The notes under the pieces are model-generated. The model searched no databases. It was not told the DNA's origin and worked only from the letters and a program-made list of their open reading frames with translations. A program made the position numbers and the translations under genes. This document shows, one piece after another, positions 17,420 to 27,167 of a stretch of DNA of 64,000 bases (positions are counted from its first letter, which is position 1; each line of letters begins with the position of its first letter). This DNA comes from Candidatus Scybalocola faecavium (GTDB lineage: Bacteria > Bacillota > Clostridia > Lachnospirales > Lachnospiraceae). The stretch spans positions 124,001 to 188,000 of the forward strand of contig DVFP01000015.1 in assembly GCA_018713145.1 (NCBI GenBank), written 5' to 3'.

Positions 17420-17655
17420 AAAGCAAAAAGTGTTACTGAGGGTGTTACAAAAGTTTTAAGCTTAATTGAAGTGTTTGAGCCACAGATCGGGGTATTTTTA
17501 ATTAAAAACTTTCACGGGCATCTTCAGTTTTCCTATATGACAGACGCCCCGGCAAAATACCGGAGCGCCTGTCTACTTCTTATTAAACTATATTACAACA
17601 AGCCAAACGCCTGTTATAAACCTTATTGTTTTAAAATTTTTAGCCTGTCTGAATC
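17420..17655. other. intergenic stretch between the GH3 gene and the radical SAM promoter
   Basis: No gene is seen. It holds one strong hairpin at 17539-17574 (GACAGACGCCCCGG with CCGGAGCGCCTGTC, mismatched at one position), which could end the GH3 transcript although no T-run follows on the minus strand. Confidence 0.4.
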
Positions 17656-19353
17656 TTACAGCCGTGTATCCCACATTCCGCAGAACGGATCAATGGGACT
17701 TACGCCCTTAAATTCACTCCGTCCCATGATTTTTTCCACTACAGCGTCGATCACATAAGGGGAATGGCAATAACCGTTAATATAAGTCTTTATCATAGGA
17801 ACATCAAACAAATGATACGGATTTCCCACACTGATAAATAATGTGGGGACCTCTCTTACAAACCATGGCAGATTATTTCCTGCGCCAAACAATGTGTGCC
17901 AGTTGATCCGGGCTGTCGTCTTGTTGCTGGCATTTTCAATATTGCCAATATAAATGACCAGGTCATATTTTGCCTTAAAATCAGCAACTTTGGAATCCAA
18001 AAAGATGGTTTCAAAGGTTTCCGGAATATATTTGGTCACTTGAAATCCTTCTTTTGTGAGAAGCTGTTCAAACTGGCCATAAACACGATCATTGGAATCA
18101 AAATCGCCAAGGATCTCCAAAAGAACTTTCTTGTATTTTTTTGTATCCAAAGGCAGTAAATGCTGCACATCCTTAACAAGGGTCACGCCCATGTCGGCAC
18201 ATTCCTTCGCCCATTGAATATGCTCCGGCGCAGAGAGGACCGCAAGATCTTCCTCGTTTTTAAGAAGCCTGCCTTCTTCTTTAAGTTTCGGCAGCCCCAT
18301 AGCTGCTTTTGTGGCAAGGATCCGGCGATTAGCGTCATTAAGCCGCTCCTGGCTTAAAATACCCTTTTTAATGCCGTCCTTCATAAACTGAATGTCCTCG
18401 TCAAGATCTTTCGTAAACAGGAGCATGTCGCAGCCGTACTCAATGGTCTGGGGCACTGCCTCATCCCTCTTTGTATTGGCCAAAAGCCCCACCATAGGAG
18501 AAGCGTCTGTGGAGATCAGACCGTTAAAGCCTAAAACGCCTCTTAAATACCCTGTGATAATGTTTTTGGAATTGGTTGCCGGAATAACTTTCTCACAAGG
18601 TTTTTTATCAAAATACTCTTCCATGGCCGGCATGGCAATATGGCCTACCATGGCAGTCATAGCCCCGTCCTCGATCAGTCCCCGATATACTTTTCCATAA
18701 TTTTCTTCCCATTCCTCAATGGACAGAGAGTTTACGGATGTGACTAAATGCTGATCCCGCTCATCTACTCCGTCTCCGGGGAAATGTTTAATGGTTGGAA
18801 TCACTTTGCCCTCTTCCGTCAAACCTTTAATATAGCCTCTGGCCATGGCCAGAACATGATCCGGATCACTGCCGTAGGTTCTTACATTTGTAATGGGATT
18901 TCTGAAATTTTTATCCAGGTCGATGACCGGAGAAAATCCCCAGTTGACGCCAACCGCCGCTCCTTCTACACCGCAGATCTTGCCAAGCTGGTAAGCTTTC
19001 TCCGTGTCATTTGCTGCGGAAATCAGCATCTGACGGCCCATATACGTTCCCTCACTGGCAACGCCATTGCCTCCGTCTTCCAGGTTTGCAGAAATGAGCA
19101 TAGGTATTTTTGAATTTTCCTGAAGAGTATTAATCGCTGTCTGGACTTCCTTTGCAGGATTTGACCGGAACATAACCCCGCCAAAGGGATGCTGCCGGAT
19201 AATGGCTTTTAACGCCTCAGGCTCATTGGTATATAAAAGAGGGCAAAAAAGCTGCTCTGCCTTTTCATCTTCAGTCATACTGTTTAATGTATCTTCCACC
19301 CACTTTACCTGGGCATCGTCCAGATAAAAGGGCTTTGCTTTTAAATCAATCAT
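17656..19353 (-). CDS. glycoside hydrolase family 3 (NagZ-like beta-N-acetylhexosaminidase/beta-glycosidase)
   Basis: About 565 residues with a GH3 N-terminal barrel (to about 350) and a C-terminal alpha/beta sandwich domain. KHFPGDG with RDQH resembles the NagZ Asp-His acid/base dyad, and the aspartate in ISTDASPM is the likely nucleophile. No signal peptide, so it would act on imported oligosaccharides in the cytosol. ATG 19353 was chosen because AAAGGA lies 8 nt upstream; an upstream ATG at 19362 sits on that site. It is last in the minus-strand run of ABC transporter genes. Specificity (GlcNAc, glucose or other beta-linked sugar) cannot be settled. Confidence 0.87.
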   Translation of the reverse strand: MIDLKAKPFYLDDAQVKWVEDTLNSMTEDEKAEQLFCPLLYTNEPEALKAIIRQHPFGGVMFRSNPAKEVQTAINTLQENSKIPMLISANLEDGGNGVASEGTYMGRQMLISAANDTEKAYQLGKICGVEGAAVGVNWGFSPVIDLDKNFRNPITNVRTYGSDPDHVLAMARGYIKGLTEEGKVIPTIKHFPGDGVDERDQHLVTSVNSLSIEEWEENYGKVYRGLIEDGAMTAMVGHIAMPAMEEYFDKKPCEKVIPATNSKNIITGYLRGVLGFNGLISTDASPMVGLLANTKRDEAVPQTIEYGCDMLLFTKDLDEDIQFMKDGIKKGILSQERLNDANRRILATKAAMGLPKLKEEGRLLKNEEDLAVLSAPEHIQWAKECADMGVTLVKDVQHLLPLDTKKYKKVLLEILGDFDSNDRVYGQFEQLLTKEGFQVTKYIPETFETIFLDSKVADFKAKYDLVIYIGNIENASNKTTARINWHTLFGAGNNLPWFVREVPTLFISVGNPYHLFDVPMIKTYINGYCHSPYVIDAVVEKIMGRSEFKGVSPIDPFCGMWDTRL

Positions 19354-19380
19354 AATGCACATCCTTTCCTTTACTTAACA

Positions 19381-19402
19381 GGGCCGGCAAAAATGCCGGC
19401 CC
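19381..19402. terminator. GC-rich hairpin between transporter permease and GH3 gene
   Basis: A perfect 9-bp stem GGGCCGGCA/TGCCGGCCC with an AAAA loop. There is no T-run on the minus strand, so it may lower or process the GH3 part of the transcript rather than stop it fully. Confidence 0.55.
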
Positions 19403-19458
19403 TTATGATTGCTGGAAGACCAACTCTCAAGTCTGTCCAGAGATTTTATTTCTAATGT

Positions 19459-20460
19459 CTACGCAGATGCGGTTTTATGTCCCAGCTTTCCCTTAATGGC
19501 TGCGATCCAACTGCTGCCCTGGGCGGAAACTACATTGATCACAAGGATAAAGATACCTGTGATTACTGTAGTAATGGCAGTTCCCATCTCTGAGCTAAAT
19601 ACTGCTGTTAAGCCATAAGACATAAGGCACAGGGTAATGGAACCCATAATGGTTCCGATCGTATCTCCGCAAAAGCCGGCCAGCATCAGTCCGATAAATA
19701 CAGGAAGGATATTGCTGAACAGTTCTCCTACTGTAGACAAAGACGAAAAGGACGCTGAACGCATATCTGTGCTGGCATAGATCACTGTGGCCATGCCAAA
19801 GATAATCCCGCTAAATACATAAGAAATAATAACATTGCTTTTTTCATTAATACCGATATTCACGCCAGCCTGCTGGTTATTGGCCAGGATCACAGCCTTC
19901 TTGCCTGTAGTCGTTCCGTAAGTATAAAAAGCATAAATGGCAATACTAATGATCAGCGGAACAAGGACCACCGGGAATGTGGAAAATGTTTTCAGGCTCA
20001 TAATGGCTACCAGATTTACACCGGCGCCGTTATTAAACAGGGCGGTCAATGCTTCATAAAGCATTGCCATGCCAATGGTGGCAATAACGATCGGCAGCCG
20101 TCCGAAAACATACAGGATCCCGGTCAGTACACTAAAGGCCACGCACAGTACAAGACACAGAATAAAGAAAACAACAGGATTATTGTTAAAATTTTTAACC
20201 CATGTGCCTGCCAGGATCACGGAAAGGAGCATGATGGCTCCTCCCGAGAAATCAAATCGTCCGCACTTAAACTGAAGGCCGATCCCCATGGCGCAGGTGA
20301 CTGCAACGGCAATGTCCACGATCAGTGTTTTCCACATAGCCCATGTGCCGAAATACATCTTTCCGTTGGCGTAGCACATGATCATCATGACAATATACAT
20401 GGCCACCGGAAGCATAAGCGTACCTGCAATACGCTTAATGATATTTTTACCTTTACTCAT
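19459..20460 (-). CDS. ABC sugar transporter permease (RbsC-like)
   Basis: 333 residues with about eight to ten hydrophobic helices of the BPD_transp_2 (RbsC/AraH) family. The core segment LANNQQAGVNIGINEKSNVIISYVFSG is the conserved region contacting the ATPase. It follows the substrate-binding lipoprotein gene by 14 bp. A second permease of the same family lies upstream at 21808, so the importer probably uses a permease heterodimer. Confidence 0.9.
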   Translation of the reverse strand: MSKGKNIIKRIAGTLMLPVAMYIVMMIMCYANGKMYFGTWAMWKTLIVDIAVAVTCAMGIGLQFKCGRFDFSGGAIMLLSVILAGTWVKNFNNNPVVFFILCLVLCVAFSVLTGILYVFGRLPIVIATIGMAMLYEALTALFNNGAGVNLVAIMSLKTFSTFPVVLVPLIISIAIYAFYTYGTTTGKKAVILANNQQAGVNIGINEKSNVIISYVFSGIIFGMATVIYASTDMRSASFSSLSTVGELFSNILPVFIGLMLAGFCGDTIGTIMGSITLCLMSYGLTAVFSSEMGTAITTVITGIFILVINVVSAQGSSWIAAIKGKLGHKTASA

Positions 20461-20474
20461 AAAGCGCCTCCCAA

Positions 20475-21752
20475 TTATTTACTGAGCAGCGAGTCCATAC
20501 TTGCCTGATCAGACTGGATCAGGGCTTTAAGATCAGCATAAGATGCCACATCCACCCATTCCTGAGGAGTGATCAGTGCATTATTAACATCCAGTGTGCA
20601 AAGAAGAGATTTTTCTCTTACAGCGGCAATATCTTCAACACTGTCAATGGTGAACTGAATGGACTCAATACGTTCATTGGCTGTATAATCAGAATACATC
20701 TCGCCCTTAACAGCTTTGGCAACTAATGCTACAGCGTAGCCAATATCTTCAACAGGAGAAATACTTAAGTAGGAGATGGACTTATCATCGCCAATATCAT
20801 CCATGATTGATTCCTCAGAGTCAAAACCGGATGTGATCAGCTTTGTATCCGCAGAGCATGTGCCATTGGCCTGGGCAGACTTCATTGTCGGATAAACAAA
20901 GCTTGTACCAGCGCAGATAGCTACAATAGCATCCAGGTCACTGTTGCCCTCTTCCAGGAACCAGGATTCCTCCAGAGGCGCAAATTCAAGGACTTTCATA
21001 TCTCCAACAACCTCGATCGGTTCATCAGCTGTCTGGTTGTATTCCTCAATCGTCTCACGGAAAGCCGCGTCAGCTACCGGTGTGGTAGGATAAGCGTAAG
21101 ATGGGAAACCGATCACTGCAACTCTCTTATATCCCTTATCAATAACTGCCTGGGCATACTGTTCTCCCGCCTTTGCGCCATCATAGTAACCATCGGCAAT
21201 CGTTCCAAGGAAGTTATCATAGTCCTGAACGGCTGTTGCTGTGCCGCCGCCGGATTCCTCTGTACCGTAAACCGCGTTCATATCTGTATTGTAGCCGGCT
21301 ACATAAAGATCCGGATACTCATCAAGGATATTTTGGATACCCCCGTCCTGGCTGGCCACAATACCTACAATATCACTGGTCATACCATTCTGCACTGCCG
21401 TCAGGTTACCGTTGGGATCGTTAAAAGAGTCTGCATACACAACAGTAAAATCAAAGCCAAAGGCATTTGCTACAGCCTCGCCGTAAGCTAAAGCCGCTTC
21501 ATACTGAGCCCCGGAAGACAGGTTGGACAGCCACATGATGGTGCCGCCGTCAGTGTTTCCGGCACTTGCCTCCTCGCCGCCTGCTGCCGCGCTGTCATCA
21601 GCTGCTCCCGCGTCACTGCTCTGGGCCGCGCCTGTTGTGTCGGTTGTATTTCCTGAACCTGCGTTTCCGCCGGAGCAGGCTGTCAGTCCGCCCAGCACCA
21701 TTGCGGATGATAATGTAATGGCTGTTACTTTTTTAAGGATACCTGATTTCAT
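20475..21752 (-). CDS. ABC transporter substrate-binding lipoprotein
   Basis: About 425 residues. A lipoprotein signal peptide ends in a lipobox, LGGLTAC, followed by a low-complexity Gly/Ser/Ala/Asp linker of about 45 residues. The mature part begins GTIMWLSNLSSGAQYEAAL and has the periplasmic-binding-protein type 1 (RbsB-like) pattern, rather diverged. ATG 21752 was chosen because GGAGG lies 8 nt upstream. It sits between the two permease genes. The ligand is presumably a sugar, from the family of the permeases and ATPase and from the adjacent glycosidases. Confidence 0.87.
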   Translation of the reverse strand: MKSGILKKVTAITLSSAMVLGGLTACSGGNAGSGNTTDTTGAAQSSDAGAADDSAAAGGEEASAGNTDGGTIMWLSNLSSGAQYEAALAYGEAVANAFGFDFTVVYADSFNDPNGNLTAVQNGMTSDIVGIVASQDGGIQNILDEYPDLYVAGYNTDMNAVYGTEESGGGTATAVQDYDNFLGTIADGYYDGAKAGEQYAQAVIDKGYKRVAVIGFPSYAYPTTPVADAAFRETIEEYNQTADEPIEVVGDMKVLEFAPLEESWFLEEGNSDLDAIVAICAGTSFVYPTMKSAQANGTCSADTKLITSGFDSEESIMDDIGDDKSISYLSISPVEDIGYAVALVAKAVKGEMYSDYTANERIESIQFTIDSVEDIAAVREKSLLCTLDVNNALITPQEWVDVASYADLKALIQSDQASMDSLLSK

Positions 21753-21807
21753 AATATGTACCTCCATTTGTTATTTTCTTTTTATATTCGCTATTTTCTT
21801 AACCTGC

Positions 21808-22803
21808 TCACCTTGGAAGGACTCCGCCTTTCTTGCGGCAGGTGATCAGAACAATAACAATAAATAATAATGCTTTAATGATAAATGTTGTATTGGCTGT
21901 AATGCCTACCAACGGAAGGCCTACATCCAGGATGGCAAAAGTAAACGCACCGACAATGGCGCAGGATACTTTTGACCGCATACCGCCGGACAAAGGCATG
22001 CCGCCTAAGATCAGGGCAACCATAACATCCATCTCAAAACCGGTTCCTGTTGAGTCAGATGCAGATCCGGTATACCCCATCTGGAACACCGATGCCACCG
22101 TTACGCAGCAGCCCATGATCACATAGCTGATCATCTTGTATTTTAAAAGATTAATACCGCTCTGCTTGGCCGCCACCTCATTGGCGCCGATGGCTTTGGC
22201 ATTTTTGCCGAATTTGGTAAATTTAAATAAGTAGGAAATGATCAATACTTCAATGACCAGGACCACCACCATGACGATGGGATTTTTGAACATTGAGTAA
22301 TCAATATTTCTTAACACGATATTTCTTGAGCCAAGATTAGTGTAAATAATACTGCTCAGGCCATTAAGCACCATCATAAAAACAAGGGATGGGATAATGG
22401 GATAAATATGGAGCAGTTCCCCGGTAGCGCCGTTGATCAGGGCAATCACTACCGCAATAGCCAGTGAAAGGATGATGCCCCATACAAGGGACCCGGTCAT
22501 ATTTCCCAAAAGGACCATCAATGTGGCATAAATACGCACCTGACCGCCGATACTGATGTCCATGTGTCCCATGGAATATACAAATACAGCACCTACAGAC
22601 ATCAGCGCAGTTACGATCACGTTGGACATTAACGTGGAAAGTTTTGCCGCGGACCAGAGGTTTTCGCCAAACATTGGCGGAAGCACTGTAAAAATGATCA
22701 GGCACACAATCAGTCCGCCGTAGGCTGCCAGGTCTGTCACATGATGCTTCATCCACGCTTTCAGATCAAATGATTTTGCTTTTGCTTCGCTCATGTTTTT
22801 CAT
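21808..22803 (-). CDS. ABC sugar transporter permease (RbsC-like)
   Basis: 331 residues of the BPD_transp_2 family. The first 25 residues are cytosolic, followed by about eight to ten hydrophobic helices. AIGANEVAAKQSGINLLKYK is the conserved coupling region and GGMPLSGGMRSKVSC the usual glycine-rich loop. It begins 8 bp after the ATPase gene and is the probable partner of the permease at 19459. Confidence 0.9.
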   Translation of the reverse strand: MKNMSEAKAKSFDLKAWMKHHVTDLAAYGGLIVCLIIFTVLPPMFGENLWSAAKLSTLMSNVIVTALMSVGAVFVYSMGHMDISIGGQVRIYATLMVLLGNMTGSLVWGIILSLAIAVVIALINGATGELLHIYPIIPSLVFMMVLNGLSSIIYTNLGSRNIVLRNIDYSMFKNPIVMVVVLVIEVLIISYLFKFTKFGKNAKAIGANEVAAKQSGINLLKYKMISYVIMGCCVTVASVFQMGYTGSASDSTGTGFEMDVMVALILGGMPLSGGMRSKVSCAIVGAFTFAILDVGLPLVGITANTTFIIKALLFIVIVLITCRKKGGVLPR

Positions 22804-22810
22804 TCTCCTC

Positions 22811-24316
22811 CTAAATCATATATTCAATAATATCGGTCTGCTTTAAGTCCGGAGAACGCATAAATTCTTTGGTCACCTGAAAATCCTTCATAATGATCAG
22901 CTTATCTGCCATACCGATCAGTTCGGATAACTCTTCAGAGATCATCAGGATAGCCTTTCCTTCTTTTTTCATATTTTCAATAAGGGAATACATGGCCTGC
23001 TTTACGCCAATATCCACCCCTCGGGTGGGACAATCCATAATGATCACATCTGAGCCTTTTGCTGTCCACTTGGCAAAGGAAACCTTCTGTTTATTCCCGC
23101 CGGAAAGGGTATTCACATACTGTTTTCCGCTGTTGCACTTAATGCGGAAGGCGTCAATTTCTTTATCCGCCATAGCTTTCTCATCCTTGGGATTGATAAA
23201 AGTATGGTGGGAAAGCGCTGTCAATGACGGAAGGACAATGTTATCCTGAATCGATCCGTTAAGGATCAGGGCTTCCGTATCACGGTTTTTAGAAATATAC
23301 CCGATCCCGCTTTCAATGGCCTGGAGCGGTGTATGGATCTCCTTCCCGTTCCGGACCACCTTTCCGCCGGAAAGCTTTTCAATACCGTAGGCCGCCCGTC
23401 CGATCTCGTGCATACCGCAGCCGGACAACCCGCCAAAGCCAATGATCTCTCCTTTATGAAGCTTTAAGTTAAAATGCTTAATCGGGCCAAAGGACACATC
23501 CTGAAACTCCAGGGCCACTTCCGGCTGATGGGACGTATCATAATCCTCCCGGTAATACTTCTCGCCGATCTCCCGGCCTACCATCATGTATCGGATCTTT
23601 TTTACAGCATCAGGAGCATCCATTTCTTTTCGGCTTAACTCACCGATAATGTCTCCATCCCGCAGCACCGTTAAAACCGAACACTGCTCCAGGATTTCAT
23701 CCATATCATGGGATACAAAAACAACGCATTTTCCATTGTCCGCCATTTTGTGGATTAGCTTGTACAAAATCTCACGGCCCTCCAGAGAAAGAGCAGTGGT
23801 CGTCTCGTCTACCACAAGGATCTCTGTGTTATCGCTGATGCACCGGACGATCTCGATAAGTTTCCGGTCCTCAAAGTTGTACATATCAATGGGCGCCTTT
23901 GCCTGGATATGGGATACGCCAAAGTCTTTAAGCATCTTATCCGCCGCCTTGTACATCTTGCCCATGTTGATCACGCCAAGATGGGAAAACTCGTCCTCTC
24001 TTCCGGCAAAAATATTCTGGGCTACCGTCACTCCCGGAATCGTGTTGGCCTCCTGAAGGATCATGGAAATTCCTTCATGCTGTGCCTCCACCATACTGTG
24101 GGGATGCCATGGCTTGCCTTTATAGAACATCTCGCCGCTGGTGGCATGCTGCATCCCGGCAACAATAGATGTTACTGTGGACTTGCCGCTGCCGTTTTCT
24201 CCAATGAGTCCGCGGATCTCCCCGCGCCGGAAGGTCATATTCACATGCTTAAGTGCTTTTGTGGGGCCGAAATCTTTGCACATATCTTTAACTTCTACTA
24301 ATACTTCGTTACCCAT
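22811..24316 (-). CDS. ABC sugar transporter ATP-binding protein (RbsA-like, two cassettes)
   Basis: 501 residues with two ABC domains as in RbsA/MglA. The first has Walker A GENGSGKST and Walker B EILVVDETT; the second has GFGGLSGCGMHEIG in place of Walker A, LSGGNKQKV as signature and VIIMDCPTRGVDIG as Walker B, so the second site is degenerate at the P-loop as is common in this family. ATG 24316 has GGAGG 7 nt upstream; the longer frame to 24412 is not supported. First gene of the transporter operon, with a sigma-A promoter at 24378-24406. Confidence 0.92.
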   Translation of the reverse strand: MGNEVLVEVKDMCKDFGPTKALKHVNMTFRRGEIRGLIGENGSGKSTVTSIVAGMQHATSGEMFYKGKPWHPHSMVEAQHEGISMILQEANTIPGVTVAQNIFAGREDEFSHLGVINMGKMYKAADKMLKDFGVSHIQAKAPIDMYNFEDRKLIEIVRCISDNTEILVVDETTTALSLEGREILYKLIHKMADNGKCVVFVSHDMDEILEQCSVLTVLRDGDIIGELSRKEMDAPDAVKKIRYMMVGREIGEKYYREDYDTSHQPEVALEFQDVSFGPIKHFNLKLHKGEIIGFGGLSGCGMHEIGRAAYGIEKLSGGKVVRNGKEIHTPLQAIESGIGYISKNRDTEALILNGSIQDNIVLPSLTALSHHTFINPKDEKAMADKEIDAFRIKCNSGKQYVNTLSGGNKQKVSFAKWTAKGSDVIIMDCPTRGVDIGVKQAMYSLIENMKKEGKAILMISEELSELIGMADKLIIMKDFQVTKEFMRSPDLKQTDIIEYMI

Positions 24317-24347
24317 TATTAACCTCCATTTCTTGTATTTGACTATT

Positions 24348-24365
24348 TTGTACAAATATATACAA
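24348..24365. promoter_or_regulatory. palindrome near the ABC transporter start, possible operator
   Basis: TTGTA-N8-TACAA lies between the -10 box and the start codon of the ABC ATPase gene, a position suited to repression. The divergent AraC-GH39 protein is the obvious candidate binder, but nothing in the sequence proves it. Confidence 0.35.
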
Positions 24366-24377
24366 GATATGCTTAAA

Positions 24378-24406
24378 ATTATATGTGCATTTTGCCTTTT
24401 TAACAA
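24378..24406 (-). promoter_or_regulatory. sigma-A promoter of the ABC transporter operon
   Basis: On the minus strand TTGTTA (24406-24401), a 17-nt spacer and TATAAT (24383-24378). Confidence 0.7.
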
Positions 24407-24609
24407 GTTCACTGGTTTTTCTTTTCCCGTACAAAAATTAAGAATTTATCAGTTTAAGACAACAGGTTCGTCTTCAAAAAACAGGTCATATTAAAAAATG
24501 TACAATTAAAGCTTTTTCTTTAAGAGATTTTAAGCTATAATAAAGTGAGAAAACCTTAGTCTCTGACACAATGGTTGTCAGAATCCACCAGAAGAAACGA
24601 GGATATTTT

Positions 24610-27105
24610 TTGGAAGAACGACATGAAATTATAGAATTTGCTCCGGATATTCCCATAAAGGTTTTTATTCATAAAATCGGTTTTGTCGCCAAACACTGGC
24701 ACAAAAGCCTGGAATTACTCATGGTTTTAACCGGAGAAATTGAGATTAACATTGATGGAGAAATCTCCTATTTAAAAAGTGAAGATATTATTGTCATCAA
24801 TTCCTACAGTATGCATGAGCTGCGCTCTGAGGGCGCAGTCATGATTGCTGTTCAGATTGATCTGTCCAAAGTCAGCCGCCCGGGTATGGATCTGGATAAT
24901 TATATTTTTGACTGCAACAGTACAAAAGATACCAGAACCTATGAATATTTTAATGGCCTGCGCTTTGGCATTGCCACCTTGATCTATGAAAATGCCCACC
25001 ATATCAAGGGCTGTGAATATCGTAATGATGCCCTGATTTATTATCTTGTCTCTGATCTGATCCGGTATTTTCATGTTCCTGCCACAGAATCCGCCCTTCA
25101 GCGGCAAAAATACCTGCCACGGCTTACCCGGATCATTAACTATATTAATGAAAACTATGCAAAAAACTTTTCACTCAGCGATCTGGCAGAATCCGAAAAC
25201 CTTTCTGTCCCTTATTTATCTAACTTTTTTGATAAATATATGGGAATTAAGTTTTCCCAGTACTATACAAATGTAAAACTGGAACATGCTGTCAACGACC
25301 TGCTCCACACTAACGATTCGATTGAAGTCATTGCTCTGCGCAATGGCTTTACAGAATCTCATGCCTTTGTCCGGGCTTTTAAGAAAAAATATAATGCCCT
25401 GCCCAGCGCATGGCGTAAAGAGCAGAAAAACAAAACTGCCCTTCGGCCTTCAGAAAATATAAATTACCTTACACTGGAACCCAGTAATTACCTAAATCTC
25501 CTTACCAAATATCTTGCAAAAGAAACCGGGGCATTTTTCCAGCTGCCCACGGAATCCTTTACAGAACTGTCTGTCTCTGTAAATGCTGAAAATAATATAG
25601 CCGTGCTGCACCACACCTTTAAAAAGTCCATCGGTGTAGGACGGGCCAGTGAACTGTTAAATAAAAATATCCAGGATATGCTTAAGGATCTTCAGACAAA
25701 CGTAGGCTATGAATATATTAAATTTCACGGCATCCTTTCTGACGATATGATGGTGGTCAGCCGGATTAACGGCCAGCTGAAATTTCACTATACGATGGTG
25801 GACATGGTACTGGACTTTCTTTTGTCCATTGGCATAAAGCCTATCATCCAGCTTTCATTTATGCCTCATGCTCTGGCATCTGATCCGGATAAAGTCATGT
25901 GCTATATTCCATTTAATACCAGTCCGCCAAAAGACATGACGGAATGGGAGGCTCTGGTCACAGACTTTACTGCCCACCTTTTAGAGCGGTACGGATACTC
26001 TCAGGTTATTGGCTGGCTTTTTTGCGTTTGGAATGAGCCTACCACACCCCCGTCCATGTTTGGCTTTGGTCCTGGCAAAAATCCGGTATTTTTTGAATTT
26101 TATGAGCGCAGTTTTAAGGCAGTCAAAAGGGTATGCCCTCAGATTACTTTCGGATCCCCCTCCATACTTTACATTGACAACCTGGGGGATGAAAACTGGA
26201 GCCGGGAATTTCTTCAATATACCCGGGATCATGACTGTGCTCCGGAATTTCTCAACGTCCATTATTATTCCGACATTATTCCGGACACACAGTCAAACTT
26301 TTCCTTAAATGCCGCCTCCTCTTTTCCAAAGCGAACCGATGATTTTGCCTTATGGATCGGAAGCATTAAAAAGATTTTTAAAAGCTGCGGTTTTGGCCAC
26401 CTTCCCATCTATCTTACAGAATGGAACTTTACCCTTTCCCACAGAAATCTTATTAATGACACCTGTTTTAAATCCTGCTGGCTTATGAAAAACCTGCTAA
26501 AAAACTATGACCGGCTGGATGCTTTCGGCTATTGGAGCCTGACGGATCTGATTTCTGAAAATGCTCTGCCGGACACGCTTTTCCACGGCGGACTGGGACT
26601 GTACACTATGAACGGCCTGCGGAAAAACGCATTTTATGTTTTTTATTTTGCCAATCATTTGGGAAATGAGTTATTGGCCAGCGGCGACGGATATTTTGTC
26701 ACAAAAAGAAAAGACGGCTACGCTATTATTACCTATAATTATATCCACTATGGCAGCCTTTTTGCCAGCGGCGAACTGTTTGATATTACAGAAACTAACC
26801 GGTACTCTCCCTTTGATATGTCCCGGAAGTTAAAGATTTCCTTTACCCTGGAAAATGTGGAATCAGGAAGTTACCAGGTTCGGGAATACTTTGTCAACCG
26901 GGACTATGGAAGCGCCTTTGATCTGTGGTTAAAAATGGGCGCCCTTCCTCTGAATCCGGCAGACACTGACCTGCTTCAAGGTCTGTGTGTCCCGGGCTTT
27001 CATATGGAAAGACGCCTGACCAATAAAAATATATTAACGTACACAGCGGTCCTTGAGCCTTTGGAGATCCGGCTCACGCTGCTCACCAAAACGGAATTGG
27101 CATAG
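24610..27105 (+). CDS. AraC-family regulator fused to a GH39 glycosidase domain
   Basis: 831 residues from the TTG start. A cupin-like N-domain (about 1-130; HKIGFVAKHWHKSLELL) is followed by two AraC helix-turn-helix motifs (about 165-275; FSLSDLAESENLSVPYLSNF and DSIEVIALRNGFTESHAF). The rest (about 300-830) is a GH39-like barrel plus beta-sandwich. The likely acid/base is E476 (VWNEP) and the likely nucleophile E604 (LTEWN), so both catalytic glutamates are kept. GH39 enzymes include beta-xylosidases. TTG 24610 was preferred because GAGG lies 8 nt upstream; ATG 24571 has none. It is divergent from a sugar ABC transporter operon it may control. Confidence 0.88.
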   Translation: MEERHEIIEFAPDIPIKVFIHKIGFVAKHWHKSLELLMVLTGEIEINIDGEISYLKSEDIIVINSYSMHELRSEGAVMIAVQIDLSKVSRPGMDLDNYIFDCNSTKDTRTYEYFNGLRFGIATLIYENAHHIKGCEYRNDALIYYLVSDLIRYFHVPATESALQRQKYLPRLTRIINYINENYAKNFSLSDLAESENLSVPYLSNFFDKYMGIKFSQYYTNVKLEHAVNDLLHTNDSIEVIALRNGFTESHAFVRAFKKKYNALPSAWRKEQKNKTALRPSENINYLTLEPSNYLNLLTKYLAKETGAFFQLPTESFTELSVSVNAENNIAVLHHTFKKSIGVGRASELLNKNIQDMLKDLQTNVGYEYIKFHGILSDDMMVVSRINGQLKFHYTMVDMVLDFLLSIGIKPIIQLSFMPHALASDPDKVMCYIPFNTSPPKDMTEWEALVTDFTAHLLERYGYSQVIGWLFCVWNEPTTPPSMFGFGPGKNPVFFEFYERSFKAVKRVCPQITFGSPSILYIDNLGDENWSREFLQYTRDHDCAPEFLNVHYYSDIIPDTQSNFSLNAASSFPKRTDDFALWIGSIKKIFKSCGFGHLPIYLTEWNFTLSHRNLINDTCFKSCWLMKNLLKNYDRLDAFGYWSLTDLISENALPDTLFHGGLGLYTMNGLRKNAFYVFYFANHLGNELLASGDGYFVTKRKDGYAIITYNYIHYGSLFASGELFDITETNRYSPFDMSRKLKISFTLENVESGSYQVREYFVNRDYGSAFDLWLKMGALPLNPADTDLLQGLCVPGFHMERRLTNKNILTYTAVLEPLEIRLTLLTKTELA

Positions 27106-27167
27106 GACACAGTCCTTAAATATAACTGATAGGAATCACTTTATCCTGGCCTTTGTGGCGTAATTGT

